A stretch of DNA of 64,000 nt from Poseidonocella pacifica. Lineage in GTDB: Bacteria; Pseudomonadota; Alphaproteobacteria; Rhodobacterales; Rhodobacteraceae. Positions within the stretch are counted from its first letter, which is position 1, and the number at the start of each line of letters is the position of its first letter. Below, piece by piece: positions 16,689 through 28,802 of the stretch. Under the pieces are notes generated by a model, which was not told where the DNA came from, did not search any database, and saw nothing but the letters and a program-made list of their open reading frames with translations. A program made the position numbers and the translations under genes. The DNA is taken from contig NZ_FOJU01000001.1 of NCBI RefSeq assembly GCF_900111875.1, positions 930,001 to 994,000 on the forward strand, read 5' to 3'.

Positions 16689-17774
16689 TCAGCCGCCGAG
16701 AACGCGGTTGCGCTGCGCGGTATAGGCGCTGTCGGACACGGTCGCCCAGCTTGCCGAGGCGCGCATGGATTTCTCGAAGCTCTCACGGATGTCCGCATAG
16801 AGAGAATCGTCCATGTACTCGTCGAGCGCTTTGGACGACGCCGTGCCGAAGGCATCCCAGACATCGTCGGGGAAGGACATCAGCTTGGTCCCGCCGGACT
16901 GAAGCCGCTGCAGCGCCGCGCCGTTGTTGGCGTTGGACTGTGCGAGGTTCCAGTGGTGCGTGGCCATGGCCGCCTTTTCGACGATGCCCTGGTGCGCGGG
17001 CGAGAGGCTGTCCCACACGTCGCGGTTCATCGCAGTCGAAAGCGCCGAACCCGGCTCGTGGAAACCGGCGGTGTAATAGTACTCGCACACTTCCTGAAGG
17101 CCCATGCGTTCATCGGCGAGCGGACCGATCCACTCGGCACCGTCGATCGCACCGGAGGACAGCGCCTGATAGATCTCGCCGCCCGGCACGTTCTGTACGG
17201 AGGCGCCGGCAATGGCCAGCGCGCGCCCGCCAAGGCCAGGCATACGGAATTTCAGACCGTTGAGATCGTCAGCAGAGTTGATTTCCTTGTTGAACCAGCC
17301 GCCGGGCTGCATGCCCGTGTTCCCGGCAAGGAAGGATTTCAGGCCAAAGATCTGGCCGAGCTGATCGTGAAGGTCGGCGCCGCCCCCATGCAGGTACCAG
17401 TTGATCATTTCCTGCGCGGTGCCGCCGAACGGAACCGCGGTAAAGAAATAGTACCCCGGGTGCTGACCACCGAAATAATAGTCGGCAGAGTGATACATGT
17501 CGGCCTGACCGGCGGTCACGGCGTCAAAAACCTCAAAAGCCCCAACGAGCGAGCCTGCGGGGCGCTTGTCGATGGTCAGTTGCCCGTCGGTCATCTCGGT
17601 GATGGCCTCGGACAGGAAAACGGCTGCGTCATCAAAAACCGCGAACCCGTCGGGCACGGATGTAACCATGGTAAGTGTGCGTTTGCCCTGTGCATAGGCC
17701 GGTGCGGCCAGACCCGTTGCCGCAGCAGCCGAGCCACCAACAGCGGATGTCTTTAGAAAAGAACGACGATCCAT
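16689..17774 (-). CDS. dctP: TRAP transporter substrate-binding protein, TakP-like
   Basis: A 361-aa periplasmic binding protein. The N-terminus MDRRSFLKTSAVGG carries a twin-arginine (Tat) signal with cleavage expected after AYAQ near residue 29. Motifs resemble the 2-oxoacid-binding TakP family: GNTGMQPGGWFNKEINS, LKFRMPGLGGRAL and IDGAEWIGPLADERMGLQ. The arginine in FRMPG and the EW pair are candidate carboxylate and ligand contacts. A 2-oxo- or hydroxy-acid ligand is therefore an inference. The start at 17774 has GGGAGGAA 8 nt upstream; the longer frame is untranslated leader. First gene of the TRAP operon. Confidence 0.9.
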   Translation of the reverse strand: MDRRSFLKTSAVGGSAAAATGLAAPAYAQGKRTLTMVTSVPDGFAVFDDAAVFLSEAITEMTDGQLTIDKRPAGSLVGAFEVFDAVTAGQADMYHSADYYFGGQHPGYYFFTAVPFGGTAQEMINWYLHGGGADLHDQLGQIFGLKSFLAGNTGMQPGGWFNKEINSADDLNGLKFRMPGLGGRALAIAGASVQNVPGGEIYQALSSGAIDGAEWIGPLADERMGLQEVCEYYYTAGFHEPGSALSTAMNRDVWDSLSPAHQGIVEKAAMATHHWNLAQSNANNGAALQRLQSGGTKLMSFPDDVWDAFGTASSKALDEYMDDSLYADIRESFEKSMRASASWATVSDSAYTAQRNRVLGG

Positions 17775-17887
17775 ATATTTATTCCTCCCAGAATGTACGG
17801 CGCGGTCTCTCCATCCGTGCCGACCGTTACAGTGCGGCGAACCTAACGGCCAAAGTCTGTTTGTGGAATACCGTCGTGTGCCGAATC

Positions 17888-17927
17888 TTGTCTCCTTCGT
17901 ACAGTTTATGGGTGACGTCGGAGACAA
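17888..17927. repeat. Inverted repeat TTGTCTCC / GGAGACAA upstream of dctP
   Basis: Exact 8-bp arms separated by 24 bp, 114-153 bp upstream of the dctP start. It could be a spaced operator for the TRAP operon or chance; no regulator gene is adjacent. Confidence 0.35.
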
Positions 17928-17974
17928 ACCTGCCCGGCGCGTAAGATGACTCTCCGCAGGGTTGTGAACTGCCC

Positions 17975-18013
17975 AAAAAAAAGCCGCCGCGCATCGTGAA
18001 GATGGCGGCGGCA
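17975..18013 (-). terminator. Intrinsic terminator, minus strand
   Basis: Read on the minus strand, a GCCGCCGCC...GGCGGC hairpin with inner ATC/GAT pairing runs into eight T residues. It lies 107 nt after the stop of the 40-aa micropeptide gene and probably ends that transcript before the TRAP promoter. Confidence 0.8.
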
Positions 18014-18119
18014 GATGCAATCTCGGTGGCAGACGGGTGGGTCGTCGATGCAGGCAGGCAAAACCGCATCTTGCGCCGATGGGACAGGCGCCCCACCCGA
18101 ACCGAGGATCGCAGGCAGA

Positions 18120-18242
18120 CTAGAACGGTGCGGAAATCCAGAGCCCGCAAAGCAGCATGACACAAAGGGCGGCCCCCCCGAGCATATCCTCGGCAAGTGC
18201 GCCCCGGTTGTTGGACAAGATGCGTCGCAGTTCGCTTATCAT
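18120..18242 (-). CDS. 40-aa single-pass membrane micropeptide
   Basis: ATG at 18242 is preceded by GAGGGAG about 10 nt upstream, and the frame ends in TAG at 18120. The peptide begins MISELRRILSNNRGALAEDM and continues with one hydrophobic helix (LGGAALCVMLLCGLWISAPF). A charged N-terminus, acidic pair and then a helix is the pattern of small bacterial membrane peptides. It has its own terminator (17975-18013). The good RBS and isolated transcription unit support a real gene. Function unknown; too short for domain recognition. Confidence 0.6.
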   Translation of the reverse strand: MISELRRILSNNRGALAEDMLGGAALCVMLLCGLWISAPF

Positions 18243-18322
18243 GGCTTGGCTCCCTCAATTTCCGACTCTGTTGCCACTTTGTTCTCATACGGAACGGAAC
18301 CTGTAAAGAACTTTTTAGGAAC

Positions 18323-22605
<4,283 letters not shown>

Positions 22606-22624
22606 TTACGGGGTCGACCCGCGA

Positions 22625-23335
22625 TCAGGCGCCGATGGCGACCGGTGTCTCGACCTGCGGCTCGGGATCGCGCAGGACATACCCACGGCCCCAGACGGTT
22701 TCGATATAGTTCTCGCCTTCCGTCGCTTGGCTCAGCTTCTTGCGAAGCTTGCAGATAAAGACGTCGATGATCTTGAGTTCCGGCTCATCCATCCCGCCAT
22801 AGAGATGATTGAGGAACATCTCCTTGGTGAGCGTGGTGCCCTTTCGCAGGCTGAGCAACTCAAGCATCTGATACTCTTTGCCGGTCAGATGCACGGTCTT
22901 GTTGTCCACCTCAACGGTCTTGGCATCGAGATTGACGCACACCTTGCCCGTTCGGATCACCGACTGGGAATGCCCTTTGGACCGGCGAATGATCGCATGG
23001 ATCCGCGCGACGAGTTCCTCGCGGTGGAAGGGCTTGGTGAGGTAATCATCAGCTCCGAAGCCGAAGCCTTTGATCTTGCTTTCGGTATCGTCCTCACCGG
23101 TGAGGATGAGGATAGGTGTATCGACCCGCGCAAGGCGCAACTGACGAAGGACCTCGTGGCCACTCATGTCCGGCAGATTGAGATCAAGAAGGATCAGGTC
23201 ATAATCATACAGCTTCGCAAGATCGACCCCTTCCTCCCCGAGATCCGTCGCGTAGACGTTCAGATTGGCATGGGTAAGCATCAACTCGATGCTTTTCGAA
23301 GTAGTAGGATCATCTTCGATCAGGAGGACTCTCAT
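22625..23335 (-). CDS. ctrA: Cell-cycle response regulator CtrA
   Basis: A 236-aa OmpR-type response regulator. The receiver domain has the acidic pocket D8/D9 and phosphoacceptor D51 (LLDLNLP), T79 in ILTGEDD and K101-equivalent in YLTKPF. The DNA-binding winged helix ends with [11 protein letters not shown]. It is very close to the alphaproteobacterial master regulator that in roseobacters controls motility and gene-transfer-agent genes. The protein ends in GA rather than the AA recognised by ClpXP in Caulobacter CtrA. The upstream gap contains TTAAC repeats and a TTAA-N7-TTAC site, so autoregulation is likely. Lies just downstream of sciP on the same strand. Confidence 0.96.
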   Translation of the reverse strand: MRVLLIEDDPTTSKSIELMLTHANLNVYATDLGEEGVDLAKLYDYDLILLDLNLPDMSGHEVLRQLRLARVDTPILILTGEDDTESKIKGFGFGADDYLTKPFHREELVARIHAIIRRSKGHSQSVIRTGKVCVNLDAKTVEVDNKTVHLTGKEYQMLELLSLRKGTTLTKEMFLNHLYGGMDEPELKIIDVFICKLRKKLSQATEGENYIETVWGRGYVLRDPEPQVETPVAIGA

Positions 23336-23372
23336 GGCGACTTTCGCTCCGCTCGTCGTAAACTATCAGGTG

Positions 23373-23415
23373 TTAACTTTACGAAGAATAGTTAACTCCC
23401 CGTTACCAGCTTAAC
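23373..23415. promoter_or_regulatory. CtrA-like binding sites between sciP and ctrA
   Basis: TTAAC occurs three times at exact 19-bp steps (23373, 23392, 23411). One of them forms TTAA-N7-TTAC (23392-23406), one mismatch from the CtrA box TTAA-N7-TTAA. The block is 38-80 bp upstream of ctrA, the right place for an autoregulated promoter. Confidence 0.6.
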
Positions 23416-23433
23416 GATTTATGTCACCACAAC

Positions 23434-23712
23434 TTACGGTTGTCTATATTTTTGTATTGCCGTCGCCTTTAGCGCGCCTTCTCCATGAAGTTCGATCGCG
23501 GTCAACCATTCGGAGAATTCCTCTTCCGAAAGGCCATAACGCCGCAATGCGGTTTCCCGCGAAATCAGGCCATGCATGACCCCGCGGATGACGGCTGCTT
23601 TCCGCGAGGCGACCCATCGCCGTGTCGTGCGCGGCGGAAGGTCCGCCTGCGACATGATTGTTCCATCCGGGAGCGTCACCGTCCTGACGCCCTCCACTTT
23701 CTTTAGGTACAT
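23434..23712 (-). CDS. sciP: SciP-like CtrA inhibitor (DUF1153)
   Basis: A 92-aa helix-turn-helix protein of the DUF1153 family. The pattern LPDGTIMSQADLPPRTTRRW, then SRKAAVIRGV, YGLSEEEFSEWL and ALKATAIQKYRQ matches Caulobacter SciP, which binds CtrA and blocks its recruitment of RNA polymerase. The start at 23712 (MYLKKVEG) has AAGGG upstream. The 11 extra in-frame codons lack family similarity. It sits directly upstream of ctrA with the CtrA-like sites between them, so regulator and antagonist are physically linked here. The family assignment is strong; the partner relation is inferred from homology. Confidence 0.88.
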   Translation of the reverse strand: MYLKKVEGVRTVTLPDGTIMSQADLPPRTTRRWVASRKAAVIRGVMHGLISRETALRRYGLSEEEFSEWLTAIELHGEGALKATAIQKYRQP

Positions 23713-23837
23713 CCCACAACCCTTTGTTTCTCCAACCTTGGGCACCTTGGCGGGCAGGCTTTAACGGGGCGTGAAACCGGGGGTTGAGAATAGCTAGGAT
23801 TTTCCTATATTTCCGTCGAATTCCCGGGAGAATCCAA

Positions 23838-24980
23838 ATGCCACTCGACCGCGCCGAGGCGCTGAACTCAATGGGCTTTGCAAAGCCGCCCTCAGAAACC
23901 CGCGTGGTCGTCGCCATGTCCGGCGGTGTCGATAGTTCCGTCGTCGCGGCACAGTTGGCAGAAGAGGGTTACGACGTCGTTGGCGTGACCCTGCAACTCT
24001 ATGATCATGGCGCAGCCCTAGCAAAAAAAGGGGCTTGCTGCGCCGGGCTCGACATACATGACGCCCGCAGGGTGGCCGAGGAAATGGGCTTTCCGCACTA
24101 CGTTCTCGACTATGAAAACATCTTTCGCGATGCGGTCATCGACGAGTTTGCCGACAGCTATCTGGCGGGGGCAACACCGGTGCCCTGCATCCGTTGCAAC
24201 GAGCGTGTGAAGTTCAAGGATTTACTTCAAACTGCGAAGGATCTTGACGCCGATTGTATGGCGACCGGCCACTACATACAGCGCATGATGGGTGAAAAAG
24301 GCCCAGAACTGCACCAGGCGGCCGATTCGAATCGGGATCAATCTTACTTTCTCTTTTCGACGACGAAGGACCAACTGGACTATCTGCGCTTTCCACTGGG
24401 GCACCTTCCGTCGAAAAATGCGACCCGTGAATTGGCTTCCCGCTATGGTCTCGCGGTGGCCGACAAGCCCGACAGTCAGGATATCTGCTTCGTTCCCAAC
24501 GGCAACTATGCGAGCGTGATCGAGAAACTGCGCCCCGGCGCGGCCGATCCGGGGGAGATCGTTCATGTGGATGGGCGCGTGCTCGGCACGCATGACGGGG
24601 TCATCCACTACACGATCGGCCAGCGCCGTGGCCTTGGCATCGGCGGGCTGTCTGAGCCGCTGTTCGTTGTGAAGCTTGACGTGGAAAATCGGCGCGTCAT
24701 CGTCGGCCCCAAGGAGATGCTCTCGACCCGCACCGTTCCCGTGCGGGAAATCAACTGGCTTGGCGATCAGCCGCTGATGAGCCAGCCGGAGTGGCATGTC
24801 TCGGTAAAAGTGCGCAGCACCCGTCCCCCTCGGGACGCGATCATCCGACCGATTTCCGCCACCGAGGCCGAGGTGGAGCTGATTGTCGCCGAAGAAGGGG
24901 TCAGCCCCGGTCAGGCTTGCGTCTTCTATGAAACGGGGGGCTCACGCATCCTCGGGGGTGGGTGGATCTGGCGCGGCTGA
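23838..24980 (+). CDS. mnmA: tRNA 2-thiouridylase MnmA
   Basis: A 380-aa enzyme that installs 2-thiouridine at the wobble position of tRNA-Lys, Glu and Gln. The PP-loop ATPase motif SGGVDSS is at residues 28-34. The two catalytic cysteines correspond to C120 ([10 protein letters not shown]) and C217 (SQDICFVP). The C-terminal beta-barrel ends with [11 protein letters not shown]. The start at 23838 has GGGAGAA 6 nt upstream, so the 18 additional upstream codons are excluded. Divergent from sciP; convergent with lpxB across a short palindrome. Confidence 0.96.
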   Translation: MPLDRAEALNSMGFAKPPSETRVVVAMSGGVDSSVVAAQLAEEGYDVVGVTLQLYDHGAALAKKGACCAGLDIHDARRVAEEMGFPHYVLDYENIFRDAVIDEFADSYLAGATPVPCIRCNERVKFKDLLQTAKDLDADCMATGHYIQRMMGEKGPELHQAADSNRDQSYFLFSTTKDQLDYLRFPLGHLPSKNATRELASRYGLAVADKPDSQDICFVPNGNYASVIEKLRPGAADPGEIVHVDGRVLGTHDGVIHYTIGQRRGLGIGGLSEPLFVVKLDVENRRVIVGPKEMLSTRTVPVREINWLGDQPLMSQPEWHVSVKVRSTRPPRDAIIRPISATEAEVELIVAEEGVSPGQACVFYETGGSRILGGGWIWRG

Positions 24981-24997
24981 CGCAACGCGCGTTGCGT
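24980..24997. repeat. 18-bp perfect palindrome between mnmA and lpxB
   Basis: ACGCAACGCGCGTTGCGT is fully self-complementary and begins at the last base of the mnmA stop codon. It could form a 7-bp hairpin with a GCGC loop and act as a weak bidirectional terminator, although no T-run follows on either strand. Confidence 0.5.
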
Positions 24998-25012
24998 GAA
25001 CGTGCCGGGCGT

Positions 25013-26170
25013 TTAACCTTTTCCGCCGCTTAGTCCATCCAGCACAGCCCGGGCCGCGCGCAGGCCCGGCGCCTCACCACCCCGGCCAAGCCGATCCATC
25101 GTAAGGTCCAGCGCCAGTCTTTGTACATTTGGGTCCGACAGGATGCTCAGCAGCGCGGGCGCGATGCGATCCGGCTGGCAGTTCGCCCCGATGAATTCCG
25201 GCACTACGCGGGCTTCGCTCACCAGATTGACCAGGGTCACCGTGTTGATCCGCAGCATTCGCGACAGGATTATCCGGCTGAGCCGGTTCATGTCATAGGC
25301 GATGACCATAGGTGTGCCCGCCGCAGCGAGTTCCAGCGAAACGGTGCCCGATGCTGCCAGCGCCGCGCGGGCCTCATGGAAGGCCGCCCGCTTGTGGGCC
25401 CCATAGTCCGGCATATCGGGCGTGATCAACGCGGGCGCGACGGACCAACCTGTGCTTGCCTCACGGATCATCGCAGCCCCGGCCGGGGTTGCCGCGGGTA
25501 TGACGGGCCGTAATCCCGGAACCTCGGCCAAGACCCGATCCACGGTTGGCCCAAAAACCGGCATCAGCCGCGAAATTTCGGACCGCCGCGACCCGGGCAG
25601 AACCAACAGAAGCGGCGCATCCCCCAGATCGAACTGAGCGCGCAACGCGCCGCGTTCCGCCGCCGTGGCCGCCGGATCCCCCACCACTGGGTGCCCCACA
25701 AAATCACAGCGCATTCCCGCAGCCTCCATATAGGGAGGTTCAAAGGGCAAGAGGGCAAGCACCTGATCTATCATCCGCGCCATCTTCTTGGCACGCCCCG
25801 GCCGCCAGGCCCAAACCGATGGCGCGACGTAGTGCACTGTCCGGATATCGCTTCGGGCCCTGACCAGTTTGGCGACGCGCAGAGAGAATTCCGGGCTGTC
25901 GATCGTGATCAGAACATCGGGCTTTGCGGCGATCACGGCCTCGACCGTTTGATGAAGCCTCCGGCGCAGCGCGGGGTACTTGGGGATGATTTCAGCCAGC
26001 CCCATGATGGAAAGCTCTTCCATGGGAAAGAGGCTTTGCAGCCCCTGCGCCTCCATCCGCGTGCCACCAACGCCGGAGAATTGCACCTCTTCAAGCTGCG
26101 CAAGCCCGGCCATGAGATCCGCGCCCAGCCGGTCACCCGAAGGTTCACCCGCCACCACAAAGACCTTCAT
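25013..26170 (-). CDS. lpxB: Lipid-A-disaccharide synthase
   Basis: A 385-aa GT19 glycosyltransferase that joins lipid X to UDP-2,3-diacylglucosamine, making the lipid A disaccharide at the inner membrane. The N-terminal motif AGEPSGDRLGADL and the YVAPSVWAWRPGRAKK stretch are diagnostic. The ATG at 26170 overlaps the lpxI stop by 4 bp. A TTG 12 nt further upstream is a less likely start. Last gene of the bamA-ompH-fabZ-lpxA-lpxI-lpxB run. Confidence 0.96.
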   Translation of the reverse strand: MKVFVVAGEPSGDRLGADLMAGLAQLEEVQFSGVGGTRMEAQGLQSLFPMEELSIMGLAEIIPKYPALRRRLHQTVEAVIAAKPDVLITIDSPEFSLRVAKLVRARSDIRTVHYVAPSVWAWRPGRAKKMARMIDQVLALLPFEPPYMEAAGMRCDFVGHPVVGDPAATAAERGALRAQFDLGDAPLLLVLPGSRRSEISRLMPVFGPTVDRVLAEVPGLRPVIPAATPAGAAMIREASTGWSVAPALITPDMPDYGAHKRAAFHEARAALAASGTVSLELAAAGTPMVIAYDMNRLSRIILSRMLRINTVTLVNLVSEARVVPEFIGANCQPDRIAPALLSILSDPNVQRLALDLTMDRLGRGGEAPGLRAARAVLDGLSGGKG

Positions 26171-26943
26171 GGGCGCACCCAAAGCAGCAAACCCGCCGCC
26201 TCACAGGCCGCTATCGTCGCCGCCCGATCCAGAATCATCACATCCCCCGCGCGCACGACGATCCCCCGCAGGCCCGCGGCCGCCGCTTGTGCCGCGGTGT
26301 CAGGACCGATGGCCGGGAGGTCCGCGCGGCGGTCCTGTCCTGGCTTGGCCCCCTTGCACAGCACGGCCATGGTCCGCAGGGGCGTCTGAGGTAAGCTCTG
26401 CATCAGCCAGGCCGTGCCACCCACAGCCTCGATCCCGAGGATCTGGCCCCCACCGGCAACGCAGGCCTGTCCCACATCAAGCGGCCCGAGCGCGTCAATC
26501 ACGGTAAAGCCGCGCTCTGCATCGCTTCGCACGGAGTCGTCAGGGGCCCCCACCAGCACGCCAACTTGTGCGACCAAGCCGGGCGCAAGATCGTGGGCCG
26601 CGCAGACTTCGATCCCATGGCTCTCGAACAGGGTCATGATTGCCCGCAACGCGCCATCGTCACCGGCCTGCACGGCTTCCGCTAGGATCGGAACGAGGGG
26701 CCGCGTCGCCGCGTCGAGCGCAGCCGGATCAAAGACGGGACGGTCGATCCCGCCGGCGAGGCAAATCTCTGTCACCCCGCGCGCTGTAAGCGCGGCAATG
26801 AAACTGCCGATCGTCTCAAGCCGAAATGTCAGATCGGGGATCAGTCGATCCGGCCCCTGCCCCTCCAGCGCGCAGACAAGCATGGGGCCTGTCTCGGCCA
26901 CAAGCTCTGGCAATCGCCCGCGTCCGGCGATCAGTGCCCTCAT
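26167..26943 (-). CDS. lpxI: UDP-2,3-diacylglucosamine pyrophosphatase LpxI
   Basis: A 258-aa protein of the DUF1009/LpxI family, which replaces LpxH in many alphaproteobacteria and cleaves UDP-2,3-diacylglucosamine to lipid X and UMP. The N-terminus [14 protein letters not shown] and the conserved later stretches (GIEAVGGTAWLM, VLCKGAKPGQDRRADLPAIG) fit. The position between lpxA and lpxB, with 4-bp overlaps on both sides, independently supports the assignment because this is the missing step between LpxD and LpxB chemistry. Confidence 0.93.
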   Translation of the reverse strand: MRALIAGRGRLPELVAETGPMLVCALEGQGPDRLIPDLTFRLETIGSFIAALTARGVTEICLAGGIDRPVFDPAALDAATRPLVPILAEAVQAGDDGALRAIMTLFESHGIEVCAAHDLAPGLVAQVGVLVGAPDDSVRSDAERGFTVIDALGPLDVGQACVAGGGQILGIEAVGGTAWLMQSLPQTPLRTMAVLCKGAKPGQDRRADLPAIGPDTAAQAAAAGLRGIVVRAGDVMILDRAATIAACEAAGLLLWVRP

Positions 26944-27728
26944 TTCGGGGTCAGGAACGAGCGATCACTCTCGCCCATGATGAAGGCCACGATTTCGCGG
27001 ACATAATCGCTCTCGGTTTCTTCGCCAAGGCGGCGCGCCCGGTCAACGAAAGCCCCCTCGCCCTGCGCCAGCATCTGAAACGCGGCACGAAGCGCGGTGA
27101 TATCCGCCCGCTTGACCCCGCGGCGCTTCAGACCCACGAGGTTCAACCCGTCAAGCTCTCCACGCGGCCCCTGTACCAGTCCGTGTGGAATAACGTCGTT
27201 GGTGACCATGGAAAGCGCGCCGATGATCGCACCCTTGCCGATGCGAACCCACTGATGGATCCCGCACAGGCCGCCGATGATGACGTCATCCTCGATCCTG
27301 CAATGCCCCGCCACGGCGGCGTTGTTCACGATGATCACCCGGTCGCCGACATGGCAATCATGGGCGATGTGGCATCCGGCCATGAAAAGCCCGTCGTCAC
27401 CAACTTTCGTCAGCCCACCGCCGCCTTCTGTGCCGCAATTCATCGTGACGTGTTCGCGGATACGGTTGCGCGCGCCGATCTCAAGCCGGGTTTTCTCCCC
27501 ACGGAACTTCAGGTCCTGCGGAATCTCGCCGATGACGGCAAAGGAGAACACCTCGGTTTCCGGTCCGATGACCGTACGCCCGGTCACAACCACATGGCTT
27601 TTGAGCCGTACGCCTTCGGCAAGCACGACCTCCGGCCCGATGTGACAGAACGGACCGATCTCACAGCCCGGACCAATGGCCGCGCCCTCTTCGATCACAG
27701 CGGACGGGTGGATTTTCGGTTCAGACAT
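26940..27728 (-). CDS. lpxA: UDP-N-acetylglucosamine acyltransferase
   Basis: A 262-aa left-handed beta-helix enzyme that starts lipid A synthesis by adding a 3-hydroxyacyl chain to UDP-GlcNAc. Hexapeptide repeats fill residues 5-190. The catalytic histidine is probably H123 in [11 protein letters not shown], matching E. coli H125. The C-terminal helical region holds LVGLKRRGV. The start overlaps fabZ by 8 bp. Part of the coupled lipid A / outer-membrane operon. Confidence 0.96.
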   Translation of the reverse strand: MSEPKIHPSAVIEEGAAIGPGCEIGPFCHIGPEVVLAEGVRLKSHVVVTGRTVIGPETEVFSFAVIGEIPQDLKFRGEKTRLEIGARNRIREHVTMNCGTEGGGGLTKVGDDGLFMAGCHIAHDCHVGDRVIIVNNAAVAGHCRIEDDVIIGGLCGIHQWVRIGKGAIIGALSMVTNDVIPHGLVQGPRGELDGLNLVGLKRRGVKRADITALRAAFQMLAQGEGAFVDRARRLGEETESDYVREIVAFIMGESDRSFLTPK

Positions 27729-28191
27729 GAGCAGCTGAAGTATCCATCATCGCGGTGAATTCGGCCTCTGCGGCCATCTCCCCGCCGACGGTCGCAACGC
27801 CGCCAAATTTCCAGATCTTGCCGCCGGGTTTGCCGCGCAGCGTTTCCATCTTCATCAGAAGCTGATCGCCCGGCACAACCATCCGGCGGAACTTCGCCTT
27901 GTCGATGGACATGAAGTACACCAGCATGTGCTTGTCGGCCATGTCGAGCGCGCTTCCGACCATCACAGCAGCGGTCTGGGCCATCGCCTCGATGATCGTG
28001 ACGCCGGGCATGATGGGTTTGCCGGGGAAATGTCCCTGAAAATGCGGCTCGTTCATCGTGACATTCTTGAGACCAACCGCAGAGCGATGCCCGTCCATGT
28101 CGATGACGCGATCCACAAGCAGAAACGGATACCGATGCGGAAGGATCCTCTGGATCAGCGCGATATCCGCTGTGGTGACTTCCTCACTCAT
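27721..28191 (-). CDS. fabZ: 3-hydroxyacyl-ACP dehydratase FabZ
   Basis: A 156-aa hot-dog-fold enzyme of fatty acid elongation that dehydrates 3-hydroxyacyl-ACP. The catalytic pair is H54 in [11 protein letters not shown] and E68 in IIEAMAQ. It competes with LpxA for the same hydroxyacyl-ACP pool, which explains the operon pairing. It follows the ompH gene after 68 bp. Starts at ATG 28191; the N-terminus [20 protein letters not shown] is typical of alphaproteobacterial FabZ. Confidence 0.96.
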   Translation of the reverse strand: MSEEVTTADIALIQRILPHRYPFLLVDRVIDMDGHRSAVGLKNVTMNEPHFQGHFPGKPIMPGVTIIEAMAQTAAVMVGSALDMADKHMLVYFMSIDKAKFRRMVVPGDQLLMKMETLRGKPGGKIWKFGGVATVGGEMAAEAEFTAMMDTSAAHV

Positions 28192-28259
28192 TTACCCGCT
28201 CCCTGTTCCTCAAAAGGTCGGCAAGCCCTAGCAAAGCCGCCGGGTTTCGGCAAGCGGGC

Positions 28260-28802
28260 CTAGTCGCCAGTGGCCCTGTCGCCAATCGCCTCGTTGATGC
28301 GTTCAATGGCGGCATCCGTGATGTCGATCGAGCCGGCGGAAATGAAGACGCTGCGCCGCTCCACGATGATTTCCGCGCCCCGCGTTTGCATCAATTCGCC
28401 CAGAATGGGCCGCGCCGCGTTGAGAAACTCCCGTTCCGCTTCTTCTTGCCGTCGTGCCAGTTCCCGGGCGCGGGTATCCTGACGCTGGCGAATGGCCTGT
28501 ACGCGGGTGTCGAACTCTTCGGCGAGTTTCTGGAAGCTCTCCCGGTCAAGCCGGTCGCGTTCCTCGGTCAGCCGCTTTTCCTCTTCCATCAGATCCGCCT
28601 CGATCTCGCGGTTCTCGATGGTGAGCGCGGCGCTGTCTTCCTCGATCTCACGTGCCACGCGCTGACCAAAGAGCGACTCGGTATAGAACCGCTCCGTCTC
28701 TATGGTCAGGATCGGGGTCTGCGGCGGGGCCTCTTGCGCAAGCACCGCTCCGCAAAGCAGAACGCCCGCCACCAATCCCGCCGCTGCCCGCAGAAAACGC
28801 AT
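28260..28802 (-). CDS. OmpH/Skp family periplasmic chaperone
   Basis: A 180-aa secreted protein. A signal peptide (MRFLRAAAGLVAGVLLCGAV, then LAQ) is followed by a proline-rich linker and a long charged coiled coil (residues about 55-135, rich in E, R and Q). Skp-type trimeric chaperones carry unfolded outer-membrane proteins to BamA. The start at 28802 overlaps the bamA stop by one base (TGATG), giving tight coupling. A 36-codon upstream in-frame extension lies inside bamA and is not used. Confidence 0.88.
   Translation of the reverse strand: MRFLRAAAGLVAGVLLCGAVLAQEAPPQTPILTIETERFYTESLFGQRVAREIEEDSAALTIENREIEADLMEEEKRLTEERDRLDRESFQKLAEEFDTRVQAIRQRQDTRARELARRQEEAEREFLNAARPILGELMQTRGAEIIVERRSVFISAGSIDITDAAIERINEAIGDRATGD

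Larger units (their letters stand above)
17775..18119. other. Intergenic region upstream of the TRAP operon
   Basis: About 345 bp without a convincing gene. It should hold the TRAP promoter. Visible elements are an 8-bp-arm inverted repeat TTGTCTCC...GGAGACAA (17888-17927) and a minus-strand terminator (17975-18013). Short frames here lack ribosome sites and plausible composition. Confidence 0.6.

Noticed and set aside
26171-26182. TTG start extending lpxB by four residues
   Set aside because: The ATG at 26170 overlaps the lpxI stop in the ATGA form used throughout this operon.
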